A DNA stretch of 64,000 nucleotides, taken from positions 6,448,001 to 6,512,000 of the forward strand of contig OU612073.1 of the NCBI GenBank assembly GCA_914767715.1. The letters are read 5' to 3'. Every line of letters begins with the position of its first letter. Position 1 is the stretch's first letter. A program made the translations under genes and the position numbers. Shown here piece after piece: positions 47,601 through 59,231 of this stretch. The DNA is from Membranipora membranacea (lineage: Eukaryota; Bryozoa; Gymnolaemata; Cheilostomatida; Membraniporidae). Under the pieces are notes generated by a model. That model was not told the DNA's origin, searched no databases, and saw only the letters and a list, made by a program, of their open reading frames with translations.

Positions 47601-50600
47601 TATCTAGTAACTTAGAATGCCAGCAGAGCTTTCTAATCACTGACATAAATATATGTTTATATGTTAAGGTTTCTTAGTTTCTTTGTCCTGGTACCTATAA
47701 TGGAAGAATATTTCATCATCCACTGAGATTGTCTCGATGAATCCATAGCTGTCCTTGAGACTGCATACAAAGCCTGTCTGTATACCGAGTCGAGATAAGA
47801 GTTTGATATTGACAGCCTTCTTAGCTGAAGGATCTGATGACCTCTTCACCTCACAAACATTAAACGACACTTTATCTCCATATCTTAGATCAGCGTCCTT
47901 CACCTGTCATAAAAACAATACAGTTTCATCAGGATTGAATTTATGAGGAGTTGCCTCATCTTAATTATGCAACGGGCAGACAACTCAAGAAATTGTAATT
48001 TAGCCTACACGATTGCTTAATTGAATGGTGAAATCTTTCCTTATCTTACACGCAACTATGCAGCTGACTCAGCTAAAATCACTAACAGTTTTTGGCAAAT
48101 TTTTCCACCTGGTATCACTAATTAGAAACAAGTAAGGCAAACCTAACCCCAAGACTCTGAAGCATAGCTACTGAACTAGCCTAGAGTCATATGATGATCC
48201 ATCTCATGTTTTCTTAGTCAATTTGCAATGAATGGAATTATCAACACCTACCAAGTATACAATAGTGGCAGAGTCTTTGCCGTTGATGGTGTATTTGATG
48301 AGTCCGGTGTCAGAGTCACGCTGACTGTTATTTGGAGGCGAGGCCTTTTTAGGTTTACCAGGCTGGTCTTGTATCACTGTACCAGTGAAGGTCTGAGACG
48401 ACACCACCTGGTCCTGTTTGATTGATCCTTTAGGCAGTTTTCTGATTCTGATAGCGATTGGCTTCGACTTGTTACCTGGGTCATACGCGACCTATAGGAT
48501 ACAAAGGTAAGTACACAAAGGTAAGTATACAAAGGTAAGTATACAAAGGTAAGTATACAAAGGTAAGTATACAAAGGGTTATTATACAAAGTGTCAGTTT
48601 ACAAATGGTAAATTAGTATAAAAAGTTAGTATGTAAAGTATGAATGTGAATAATGGATAATCATTGCCCATATTATGGTATAAGTTCTTAGTAACGCATC
48701 AGGTTAAGATGGGAGCACCCATTTGATAAGTGTAAACGCCGTACTAAGAACACCCACTGTACCACTACATGAACTGACATAGGATTTAATATTAGAATAA
48801 AGGTCATTTGTATTAAGTCTAAGCTTGAGTCTAGAAATTGAGTCAAGAAACTCTAATCATAAGGCCATTCTCTACCAACAGATCAGGACTGCTGATCACA
48901 AACATACCGTAAATTCTATCTCATCTCCCACAACGACAGGAGTAGTGATATTATCGTAGAGTTCATTAAAATGGAAGAACAGTTGAGCGTCTCCCATACC
49001 AGTACTACAGTCAGGTGAGAGTATCTGTAGGAAGCCGTATGATTCCTTCACACTCGATACCACACCTGTCATCATAAGAGAAACATGCACTGACATGTCA
49101 AATCACATAGCTTATCTGGGAGTGTCCATTCATAGCGCGAAATTGTCGTAATATATGACTCCATTTGACAGCTGAGCAACGTATAGATGCAAAGGCGGCT
49201 GAGATGGCACATGCTCCAAGCAAATAAGTGGACCCAGCCTAGTCAAAATACAGCCCTAAATCTGGCCTCATCAATTGCAACCTAATTGCCTAAGAGGCTT
49301 TCAAATTGTTAGCCAGAAAACATGCAAAATAACTTTGCTCATCAGGACGCATCACCTGTGCCCTACACAATTGTATTTGAAGTACACTTTGGGGAATCCA
49401 AAATAAAAAAGTGACAAAGTGTCATACCTTTGTCCCTTTTCTCTTTAGAGACGATGAAGCTCTCCTCACACAGACTAATGCTAGTAGCGTGTAGTAATCC
49501 ATCCCTTCTATCTTTAGCAATCTGGAAGTCTACCACATCACCTGCAATTATAATATGAATTATAAAAATAAGCGTGACCACTCCCAGTGGACCTCCCTCC
49601 ATCTAAAGCACAGCACATAGAATTGAGATATGACATATATCATATGGATGTGAATCATGGGCTGGGGTTGGCAAAGGTGTGAAAATGTCGAGTATGTTAC
49701 TAGGTAAGAGAAAGCACGACAACTTCCGGTAAACCAGTACGTAGATTGGAGAGATATCATATAGGCCATAAGTGACCTGCAGAGACTGGCAAATATGGCA
49801 GGTATTTAGAATAGGTAAAACTCTGAAACGTTTAGGTTAGCTCACTTACCCACAAACAGTGTGAATTCACCACTGATGTCCCTCTCACTGTAAGGAATGA
49901 ATTTAGTATCATCTAGTGTCTCATAAGAGATAGATCCAGCAAGGGGCTCGGCGTGCTTACGAGTTGCTTTGATCACCTGAAACAGTAGAGTAATGTTATT
50001 TGTAAGATCGAGTATATTGTCTATCGTACCAAACTTATGATGCAAATCAAAGTAACAACTTGCGTGGACATTCAAATCTGATCATGAGATCAACCTTCAT
50101 ACATGATTCCTATTTTTTAAAAGTAGACTGCACTGAATACAAAACAGAGATGCGTCTACTGGTGCATAATTATACCTTAGCGATTTTCCCTCTCTTCTTT
50201 TCAGTGCTGACATCTTCAAATACAACTGTGCCCTCTGGTAGTTTGGCTATGTTAGTCGCAACTTCCTTACCCTGAAAAAAAAAGATTATGAAGAACTATA
50301 ATAAAAGCATGGATCATTTCGATCAGCCGATTGTGTAGATACCCTTAAGGATGAGCGTTTTCATTGGGTTTTTTATTTTTCTATCTGGCTAATCAAAATA
50401 CGCTAAACATCAGTTCCACTAATCATTTTTGAATTATTCTCGGTGACAGCTCATATAAGGAATTTCAAAATTTAATAAAAATTTAATCTGTGAGTTTGAC
50501 AATATTCTTGGCCAGGTTTCTAAATCTAATTCCAGGAGTGATTTCATGCTGTAGGGAAGGTAGACTATTCTATTTCTATCTGAATTTCTGCCAAGAATTA

Positions 50601-53600
50601 TTGGCTTTTCCCATTTAATCGCAATATCTCATCTGCAAGGGACCAGATTTTACCCCTCAGTGTCAACTTCAAAGAACTAGGAAGAATTAATTGCAGCAAA
50701 AAAACAAGATTTCACACATCCATATCACAATATTGTAAAATTATTAGCAAGGTAATATAGTTTCTTACTACCTGGCTGTTTCAAATGCATTGCTCCAAAT
50801 ACAGTACTGCCTTGAGACACATGTGTACTTATATAAATAATAGTAATTTTTTAGCCCTATTTCACGTGCAAGATAACATCATTATTTTTTAGCAAAGTAT
50901 GTGTACCAGCAACCTTTTACTCGCAACTTATACAGCTAGTGATAGAAATACAATCAATCAACTATTATACAGGACATTAACTCTTACATTTCGAGTTTGG
51001 ATATTGAACTCAACGTCATCTCCAAGCACCAGTTCAGCTATATTACCGTCGTACTCGCTGTAGTGGAAGAATATCTCTCTAACCACATCTGATCGCTCGA
51101 TAAATCCAAAGTTCTCCTTGAGAGAGCACACAACTCCCTGTGACATAGGCGGCGGCTCCAGCTTCTTAACGGCTGTCGCCCACATGTGGCCAGTTCTGTT
51201 ATGAAAAAAAGATATTTTAGACATTTTTATATTAAAAATTTATTATTATATTATATTTACTGTGCACTAGGCAGTTTATAATCTCTGACTACACAGCCTT
51301 CTGTTCATGATTCTTTTACTATATTTCGTTTCGTATATTTCTCAAACTGTGAAGACATTCTGATATGATTACCAATCAATCCTCGAACCAAAACACGTTA
51401 TCATTTTTTCTCCACCTTTTCCCCCCCAAATTTTGCAATAATTTATTTGGCACATTATTAAAAACATCCGTCAAGCATGATAATAAAAAGTGTACATAAG
51501 ACCAACAGAGAGAAGCCATCTAAACTAAGGAGAAAAGCTATCTAAACTGAGGGCACAGTCCGGGGCATAAAGCATAAATAAAATTCTCAATTCACACAAT
51601 TATATCTAAGGACTAGGAAGTCACTTCATAGCCTTTCTGAACCTCATAACAGACACATTCTAAGAAGTACTAAACTGCATGCTGAACAGCAAAATAAGTT
51701 AAAAATGTCCATTTACGAAGAGGATGTTGACTGTGATATACGCAATACTTACTTTTTATCAGTGGCTATGAAGAAGGTAACTTTATCTGCGGCTGAAGGT
51801 GTTTGATTGGGTTTAGTCTCATCCTCTAAGTCTAGTGTGCTGTAAGGTATATAGAAACACTCCCCACTCTGCTCATATGAGATTCGGCCAGATCTGTCCA
51901 GAGAACTCTACAGATAAAACAACAAGAGGTCAAATTAAAAACTAGAGATCAAATTACAAAAACAAGACATAAGCGGAAGGAATGAATGGCCTCAATTGAA
52001 AAAAGAAACGCCAATATCTGGTACGAATTTCGAATTCATAACTACATGATTTGTGAGTAAACATGCAAATGAGAATGCTTTGACATCATGTCACTGAAGT
52101 AAGGGCTTCAAGAAATGGACTGTTTTACAACCATATTCAAATGTATACGCTGCTGGTAGTCTCAATTCCCTGCGGCCAAACTTGAGCCTATCGTACAAGG
52201 CAGGTCCCTACACCAAACCACTACATATTCAATTTGGCCAGACATCTAACACAGCCTTGAGAGCGAGAGCAAGGTTCCCAGTACCTTGAACTTCTCCTGG
52301 GGTTCAGCTTTGATGAGTATTTGTCCAGAGAATTGTTCTTTGCTGACAGTGAGGGCGGACTCCACCTTAGTTACTGATACGGCAAGCCAGCGACTCGATC
52401 GATAGTCATAAGAGAGGTTAAACTCGACACAATCTGAGGAATAAATAAGAAATATCATTAATCTATTCTATTATATATATTAATCTATTATAGTTTTGTT
52501 GTATCTAGGGGTGGTTCCCACATCCAAAACGTTAGCTAAGCCAGCAAGTGTTTCTCTTTCCGTTTCAAAGTCACACAGTCATAGAGCGTATTCCATTACT
52601 AGACGATCCATTTCCACTAATCAAGCAAAAAATACACAAAAATGCCATTATTTTGACCTTTGTCGTGCAATGATCCGTGCAAAGTTAATCCTCATAATAG
52701 TCATTCACAGTATTTATCAGCGTATCCACAAAAAATAGTGTCAAAATCCTGATACTCATAAAACAGGAGCAATGGATAGGCCAGGGATGTATTTAGTTGG
52801 CGGTGGTGAAGCGCATCGGGATTGAGTTGGTTGGATGAGGTTATTGGCATGCTCATATCAATGAATTCAGCTATTCATTCTGTGCTTACTGTAGTTCGTT
52901 AGTGCAGAAGAAAGCTTTTGATATATTGATGTCAATAACCAATTTTAGTAAAAACTTAGCAAGCTTCCAGTCAAATGACTCACCAAGTAACAATACAAAT
53001 TTTATTTGTTACAAGTGGCTCATGGCCTAACAGGTTATTCAAGTATCACAACTGCCAATGTAACCGAAACTCAAAAAGTACACCAGCTCTGACTATCAAT
53101 TCCGCTCAGCTATTCAACAAAAAAAACCTCATGAGCTCTGATCTAGGCAAATCTACAATATTGAGGCAAAAAAGTGAAACATTGATTGCAACATTTAACC
53201 GCATTGCGCAGTTTGATGTATAATTTAATTTATGAGGGCACATATCCAATGTCCTGCAGGTAGTTTAAAACCTGAATAGTTCAATTTGGTTGATTCATTG
53301 CCTATTCGCTTAAACCGCAATCACACATATAATATCTGTGGAGTACAAGGGCAGAGTGATTTTAATTAACAAGAAAGAAATTAAAAATGTTTCCGTTAGA
53401 TATTATGAGAGCTCAGCAATGATTCTGTATTTTTTGTGTGATATCATTGAAGATGTGTGACAATCCTACCTCCAATTGCTAGAGTGTTGACGTCGCCTCC
53501 CACTACCTCACTGTAATGAAAAAATAAGTGTCCGTCCTTCTGAACCTCACTGTCTATGAATCCATACGAGTGCTGAAACCAGAAAGAATGACTTTGCACT

Positions 53601-54523
53601 AGAGATAGTATGAATTAACTAGTAATATTCACAGCTTGATGCGCTAACGAAGCATCCTGAGCAAGCGCAAAAGCTGACCTTTTGAAATAAACAAAAAAGG
53701 TTGCAGTTGTCAGTTTGAAGTAGCAGTGCCTCAATAAGATATACAACCTACAAAATAGCTTTCATGTATAACAGTGATAGTATCAGTAGGGCTGGCTTTA
53801 CTACCAATAAATATGAATATATAACAGCAGATAGAAAAATAAACAGCCTTAAATCACTCAAAACCTGATTGGAATGTTGATGAATTTATTAAAAGGTGCC
53901 AAGACCAGCATTACCCATTATCAACTGTATATACAGAGTACTAGTGCTATTGTAACTATGAGTTGAGGAGTTTCATCCCAGCATACTTAGATCAGGTTTG
54001 GTCCATTTGCCCGTGGTGTGACCAGTGGAAGGGAGCAACTAGAATGCAGTCAAATTTGATCAAACTTGTTCTAGAGCATACTATAGTATTAATCGACATC
54101 AACAATAATTACAAAATAGTGATTAAATTTGAAACAAACCAGTAGTTTTTCCACTGAACCCTGCTGCCTTTGATTGAAGGATCCTCCCAGGCTATTTCGT
54201 GACATCTGAGTGCTATTCATATGGCTGCTGCCGCTGCCGTGGTGAGAGGAGCTATTATTATGCACGGACATGGCTGACATCTCGCTAGACAGACTTGAGG
54301 CGTTATTATTACACATGGAGTTCCTGTTTGCTGACGCTGCCATTTGCAGGTGATTGTGATTGGTTCGAGGTTCTCCGGAGTGCTGAGGGTTGTGCTGCTG
54401 TGGTTGATGGTAGGCGTGGTGGGCATGCGATGGTGGCTGTTGATGGTGATTATGTGTGTAACCACCTGCTTGTTGATGACTCTCTACCACTGGGTTATTT
54501 ACGTGCTGCTTTCTTGTGAATTC
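44612..54523 (-). CDS. CSDE1: CSDE1/UNR, multi-cold-shock-domain RNA-binding protein (first exon not found)
   Basis: Cytoplasmic RNA-binding protein controlling translation and mRNA decay. Seventeen exons: 54523-54140, 53572-53470, 52433-52285, 51907-51753, 51195-50988, 50271-50176, 49976-49850, 49541-49428, 49065-48908, 48491-48252, 47903-47695, 47261-47138, 46615-46504, 46121-46033, 45693-45554, 45114-45001, 44807-44612. They sum to 2718 bases, a whole number of codons (905 residues plus stop). Human is 798. Five canonical cold-shock modules appear in order (HSYGFID/LFFHYSE, ENFGFIER/IFFHYSE, ESYGFLQ/LFFHFNE, DSYGFIET/IFFHYSC, GAFGFLD/VYFN), alternating with non-canonical ones as in UNR. 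The end (ARPERLISKLKTQ, PRLVVIRQPRRPDGKSKGF) matches the conserved UNR tail. Exon 54523 starts at an acceptor in open frame without an ATG, so the initiator lies further right. Confidence 0.95.
45001..45693 (-). CDS. CSDE1: CSDE1 exons with the fifth canonical cold-shock domain
   Basis: Exons 45693-45554 and 45114-45001 encode DSIKGAFGFLDVEERDKKVY, then FNMTDIQDGSVLAVGD. The RNP1-like GFGF-type motif is kept (GAFGFLD). The second motif, LFFH in the human protein, reads VYFN across the exon junction. Confidence 0.88.
45800..45889. mobile_element. Hairpin element with flanking 10-base direct repeats
   Basis: An 18-base perfect stem, CTGTCTTGACAAGCTTTG (45814-45831) with its complement at 45859-45876, is bounded by AGATCAAACA on both sides (45800-45809 and 45880-45889). 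The direct repeat looks like a target-site duplication. It lies in the CSDE1 intron between exons 46121-46033 and 45693-45554. Related pieces are at 12325, 32034, 57118 and 58810. Confidence 0.7.
46359..46373. repeat. C homopolymer
   Basis: About 12 Cs in a CSDE1 intron. Likely variable in length. Confidence 0.7.
47022..47091. mobile_element. Foldback element with 25-base arms
   Basis: TAGTCAACGTGTTGGCTTTG followed by ATTTG (47022-47046) pairs with the reverse complement at 47067-47091, with two mismatches. A related core (GAGCCAGCACATTGGCTA) occurs in CHMP2A intron 1. Situated in a CSDE1 intron. Confidence 0.7.
48494..48590. repeat. Tandem array of 13-14-base units AAAGGTAAGTATAC
   Basis: Five or six near-identical copies, then two or three degenerate ones, start three bases into the intron before CSDE1 exon 48491-48252. 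Each unit on the plus strand holds GGTAAGTA, which matches the consensus 5' splice site, on the strand opposite to CSDE1. Confidence 0.8.
50988..51195 (-). CDS. CSDE1: CSDE1 exon with the second canonical cold-shock domain
   Basis: Encodes QGVVCSLKENFGFIERSD and REIFFHYSEYDG, the two RNA-binding aromatic motifs, then LVLGDDVEFNIQTRN. This is the closest match to vertebrate UNR in the gene. It joins exon 51907-51753 through a split Lys codon. Confidence 0.93.
53988..54074. mobile_element. Foldback element, TTTGCCTG family, copy C (internally shortened)
   Basis: TAGATCAGGTTTGGTCCATT at the left and GATCAAACTTGTTCTAGA at the right match copy B. Most of the left inner arm is missing. It ends 66 bases from the donor of CSDE1 exon 54523-54140. 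Confidence 0.7.
54140..54523 (-). CDS. CSDE1: CSDE1 first located exon: His/Gln/Asn-rich N-terminus
   Basis: About 120 residues of low complexity (HNHHQQPPSHAHHAYHQPQQ, then SSSHHGSGSSHMNSTQMSRN) precede VEKLL, which enters the first cold-shock domain. The corresponding vertebrate leader is about 30 residues. The acceptor is TTGATATTAG ending at 54524. A stop codon (54126+400 region, TAG of that same acceptor) closes the frame just upstream, so this exon needs a 5' partner with the ATG. Confidence 0.85.
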
Positions 54524-57397
54524 CTAATATCAACATTAAAATGATCACGCTAAAGACTACCCAAAGACCAATGCATGTTTGTGTCAGGCAGTCACTTATG
54601 ATAAACTTTTGCCTTGGTCATGGTCTTTGGGTAGTCTTTATCAAATGTCAAGGCTACGAAATAGGCCAAAAGTTATTAACCCTTGGATATCACGGCAGAG
54701 ATCGACAGAGTCTGAAACTTTCCTCATATGTAGTTGGTCATGACAATCAATATTTGATACTTTTAGCACCTTTGCTAAGGAAATTCTTCAACAGCAATGC
54801 ATGATAGACATTGTTATGTTGAAATTTCAAGAGTGGTGATTGACACAGGCATAGGTACGGCTTATTGACCAATTGGTAGAAGCTGGCCTAGCTAAAGGGT
54901 ATGAAATAAAAAACCATAATTCTGCTTAAATGATAGCCCATGGTAGAACCGATAAAAGTTGACCAGCAGATCTTACACTGGCGCCATTGTTTTGCTCAGG
55001 GAAAACAGAAGATCATCTTATAGAATGTACATCATACCTTATTTGTGTAGTGTGCTTTGGGTATGCTGTTCTGTTGGGGTATACTTGAGTGCATATGCAA
55101 AGCCATAACCAAGATTTTATGATGTTGTAGGTTGCTTTCTTATTTGATCTTATTAGATATTGTTCTTTGACTTCTTTTGAGATTGGATAGGCTTTACACT
55201 GTAACTCTTCTTAGATCTCAATTCTGTAGACAAAGTTTTAAAAATAAAGATGTGCCATCGTCTGTCAAGCAGTGAGTTGGGACGTGTTAATCTGAGTTGT
55301 AATCAAATCAAACATATTTCAAGTCATTACTGGGCATAGAACAAGCTTGAGGTTCAATTTCACTTGTCCAATCTCATGTCATTTCTCATCTCAACTTCTT
55401 ACTAATCATCACTGTTATCAAAGTACAGGCCTACTGTACCATAGGCTTCTTATAGTTAGTCACTAAGTTTTATACTAGTGAGACACCCTCTTATATTTGG
55501 AGCAGCCACCGAATCTGCACGCGTTTTCTTTCCAGGATTAGCGAGAATATGTTACCACCATCATCCCATAGAGTCATAGCAGATGAAACAGCTGGCTTTT
55601 AATTTATATCAAGTTGACAAAGCATACGCAATGTTATCATGTTATCACATCAGATTGTGTCAAACTCAAAGTCTGGGCCCAAGACAACAGTCAATGTTAT
55701 GTATAAATAATTGACCCGATGGATAGGCCTATAGTCACAGTAATTAGAATTATTAGTAAATTTATATCAGTTTTCAGCAACAATATATTTAAATAAATAG
55801 ATTAGATCAGACAGATGGAGGGACTCTCTATTTAAAATTTATGCTCATAAACTTAAAGAAATTTAATTTTATTCTCTCAGTCTCAGCTCTGGTTTGCACT
55901 GCTTTACTTGGCTTACTTAGTTGCATTTGTGATTGCTTTAGCAAACAAAAGAGGATTATGACAGATTTAAATGAACTGGTGAGCAAGATTAAATAGTTCC
56001 AATTTTGTATGAGAACAAAGGATGATGATTCATAACTTTTCCCTTGTTTATTATATGACTGGTTATTATTTGTGGTGATGCCTTTCATGAAGTTGGCTAA
56101 TGGAAATTGTGACAGGTGTGAAATAGGCTAATTTAACAAAATGTTCACATGCTACATCAATATATTACATTTTTGTTTTCCTCAAATTGCTATTATGCCA
56201 TTTGTTGAAGACTTACCAATAGCTTTTCTTTCCAAATTTCCAACTTCAATCTTGAGCCCCAATGGTAGACGCCATTCCCAACACAGCTCAGCTTGACCTT
56301 AGCCTCAAACCCAAAATGTTTCTATTTTCACAAGTTTTTATGCTCAAATCATACTTTCTATGTACAATTTCCTCTGTATTACTAATCTTATAGCTTTGAA
56401 TGATCACTACATATGTAGGCATTTCAAAATTCCAGAGTAAACCATGTGAAATAGGGTGATATCAACTAAATTTGTAAAGAGATATCTGTGAGTTTTGGAG
56501 AGTACTGGGTCAAAAGTTAAAGTTCAAATATTGTAGCCTTTGATTCGCTGCTATATGTATTATCTTGAACAAAAGACTATGATAGTTTTTTGGGTTATTG
56601 ATCATAACATTCAGAAATTAGGCTAAGTTGAGTCATTATCATTTTTCAAGAGAGGAACTGACTAAAAATAAGTTTTTACCAAACATCCCATGATTCAGAA
56701 TCAGTTAAGGTTAATTTAATCCTTCATTACTCATTGTTTGAATACATCAGCTGACCAGCCTTCCCATCTTTTATCACCCAACTGTACATACATACAGAGC
56801 AGAGCTTTGAATTGAGTTTAGAGTCAGAAATATTGTTGAAGAAACCTGAGCTAGCTGAGCTGTGAAAAGGGAAAGTAGAAGAAGAGAAAGAATAATAATT
56901 ACTTAGTTTTTACCATTTCTAGGTAGGTATATGGAGGAGAATGGAGAGTGAATGATTTTTACAATCAAGGGAGCATATTTCAACTATGCAGTACCACTTT
57001 CCTGACCTGTGCTATTATTTATCATGGGACCTTCTCAGTCCTTCAGGCTTCTGTATCCCCCTGCTTCATACTATACTTGTGCTACTTATTTATTCAGTTC
57101 GAGTCTGCTCTGTGTGTGTCTTGACAAGCTTTGTTGTTGGGAGGAGCTTAGCAGATCATTAATTGAATCTGATAAATAATCCTCCTGACAGTGGCTCTAT
57201 AGGAAGACATGTCAATTTATATGCTTATCCTTATACCTACTATTGTTTGGGCCTCTTCAATTTTGACCTTATTATGTTTGGTCAAATCAGTAAGGCTGTT
57301 GCACTCTATGGCTAACCCTTTATGATTGTGGTAATTTTATTCATGTCTCTCTATCCCTAAAATCCTGTTTGCAGCTAAGAAATACCAATATTGAATC
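54524..57397. other. Region between divergent CSDE1 and CHMP2A
   Basis: Must contain the first CSDE1 exon and both promoters. A CHMP2A 5' UTR exon appears to begin at 57375 after the acceptor CCTGTTTGCAG. GTCTTGACAAGCTTTG at 57118-57134 is one arm of the 45800 hairpin family. I could not identify the CSDE1 start. A possible donor at about 56213 on the minus strand leads into frame but lacks an in-frame ATG I would trust. Confidence 0.5.
54551..54640. repeat. Perfect 20-base inverted repeat, 50-base loop
   Basis: TAAAGACTACCCAAAGACCA (54551-54570) is exactly complementary to 54621-54640. It lies 28 bases upstream of the CSDE1 acceptor at 54524, inside the region where the branch point should be. 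Confidence 0.85.
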
Positions 57398-59231
57398 ATG
57401 GATAAGCTTTTTGGAAAACGGAAAACCCCAGAAGAGATGCTGAGGCAGAATCAGCGAGCTCTAAATAAAGCCATGAGAGACTTAGACAGGGAGCGAGTGA
57501 AGATGGAGAGTCAGGAGAAAAAAGTTATAGCTGATATCAAAAAGATGGCTAAACAAGGACAAATGGTACATTTCTTATTTACTGTAGGCTTAGCAAAGTT
57601 GGAGGCATAATTTGTCGATCACATTGATGCGCCTTCAATTACATGAACCTCTTACCTGTGGGGCTAAAGACCAAAGCTTATTCACATCTATGGCAAGTTG
57701 AGGATCGACACCAGGTCCGTTATAGTAGCCAGTATTTTGGGCACTGGTGGGTGGGAACACCCATCCAACAGCCAGTCATATCGGAGCCAGCACATTGGCT
57801 ACTATTATAACAGTGGCGCACCGTGTCTGCTAGTTATAACAAGTTTCCATTTTACAGGATGCTGTTAAAATTATGGCCAAAGACTTGGTGAGGACGAGGC
57901 GGTATGTGAAGAAGTTTATTCTTATGAAAGCGAATATACAAGCTGTCTCTCTAAAAATCACCACATTAAAATCTACAAACACAATGGCCAATGCCATGAA
58001 AGGAGTCACCAAAGCTATGAGTACTATGAATAAACAGGTAGGCAAGTCTGTGAATGTTGCTGACATACGGTTTATGGACATAAGTTTTTTATGAGCTGAC
58101 TATTAGGAATCTGGTGCATCAAGCCATCAGCTCATATCAAGTCAAAGTTTGAGACTGATGTCATTACCATAGGCTGGATAGTAATCATTATAATACGATT
58201 ATTGTCTATGATATTTTCTATAGCACATTCTATTTGGTGCTGATGCAACTCTTATGCACCTGTGATGAATTCTCGTTATTCTCTGAATTGAGTAGATTGA
58301 TAATGTAATGCCACTAACTCCCATCTCAGCTGTCTGAGCACTTAGACTTAGCCTATATATGACCTGTTTACATGTTTATGCTCGTATTGTAGTTGAAGTT
58401 GCCTCAGATACAGAAGATAATGATGGAGTTTGAGAAGCAGAGTGAGATTATGGAGATGAAGGAGGAGATGATGAACGATGCTATCGACGACGCGATGGGG
58501 GACGAGGATGATGAGGAGGAGGGTGACGCTATCGTATCTCAGGTTCTAGATGAGTTAGGACTTCAACTCGGGGATCAGCTATCAGGTATGTGTGCTAAAC
58601 CCGTCTCTTTATAGTAGTAGTGGTTTTGATTAGTTTAGACCATAATCATATGAATACTAAGTATTTATAAGTTTATGGGGAGCACACCGAGCCTGTATCA
58701 AATAGCCAATAGTTTCTAGTCTAGAGTATTTATATGTTTGTGGTTTAGACACTCTGTCTGGGACAACTCTAGCGTTGCATCACTTGCATTTGTTGGGAGC
58801 TACAAACCTAACCTGTTCCAACAAGCTTTGTAGGTTGAGTGGGACCCACCAACAAAGCTAAGCAATGACAGGCTACTACAAACCATACTGTGTGACTAGA
58901 GTGTCCAACTTTATCAGATGTCAAGGTTCGATGTCTATTGGGGTATTTCAAACTTTGGATAGAGAGCCAGAAGTGTTGGCTAGAGAGTATTGACAGAAAA
59001 TTGTGTTGTGTACCATGTTAGATTCAGATATTACTTTTGGTTATAGCCATGTTACTTCTTGTATCTCTCTAATTCTAACTTTGTTGTATAGATTTGCCGA
59101 TGGCTGGTGGTTCTCTGTCAACTGGAGCAGCTAAGGCTAAACCTACTGCAGTCGGGGCGGGAGCTGAGGGCGGTGTAAGCGATGCTGATGCTGATTTGGA
59201 AGCTAGGCTAAATAATCTAAAACGTACCTAG
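57398..59231 (+). CDS. CHMP2A: CHMP2A, ESCRT-III subunit (VPS2), complete
   Basis: Core ESCRT-III protein that co-polymerises with CHMP3 and CHMP4 and recruits the ATPase VPS4 for membrane scission. Exons 57398-57565, 57858-58037, 58393-58585 and 59092-59231 give 226 residues. Human is 222. The N-terminal basic helix starts MDKLFGKRKTPEEMLRQNQR. The middle helices include AKDLVRTRRYVKKFILMKAN and LKLPQIQKIMMEFEKQSEIM. The acidic stretch GDEDDEEEGDAIVSQVLDEL follows. The C-terminus DLEARLNNLKRT is a MIM1 motif for VPS4 MIT binding. Very close to vertebrate CHMP2A rather than CHMP2B. The first donor is GTACAT, slightly off consensus. Confidence 0.97.
57719..57811. repeat. Imperfect foldback repeat in CHMP2A intron 1
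   Basis: GTTATAGTAGCCAGT at the left faces TTGGCTACTATTATAAC at the right. The inner GAGCCAGCACATTGGCTA resembles the arm of the 47022 foldback. Confidence 0.55.
58810..58873. repeat. Foldback repeat, ACAAGCTTTG family
   Basis: CCTGTTCCAACAAGCTTTG and CAAAGCTAAGCAATGACAGG are diverged inverted arms in CHMP2A intron 3, like those at 45814-45876. Confidence 0.6.

Noticed and set aside
48494-48590. CRISPR-like regular repeat
   Set aside because: Units are adjacent without unique spacers, and the context is an animal intron.
54217-54544. Several overlapping frames on both strands
   Set aside because: All are shadows of the low-complexity CSDE1 exon 54523-54140.
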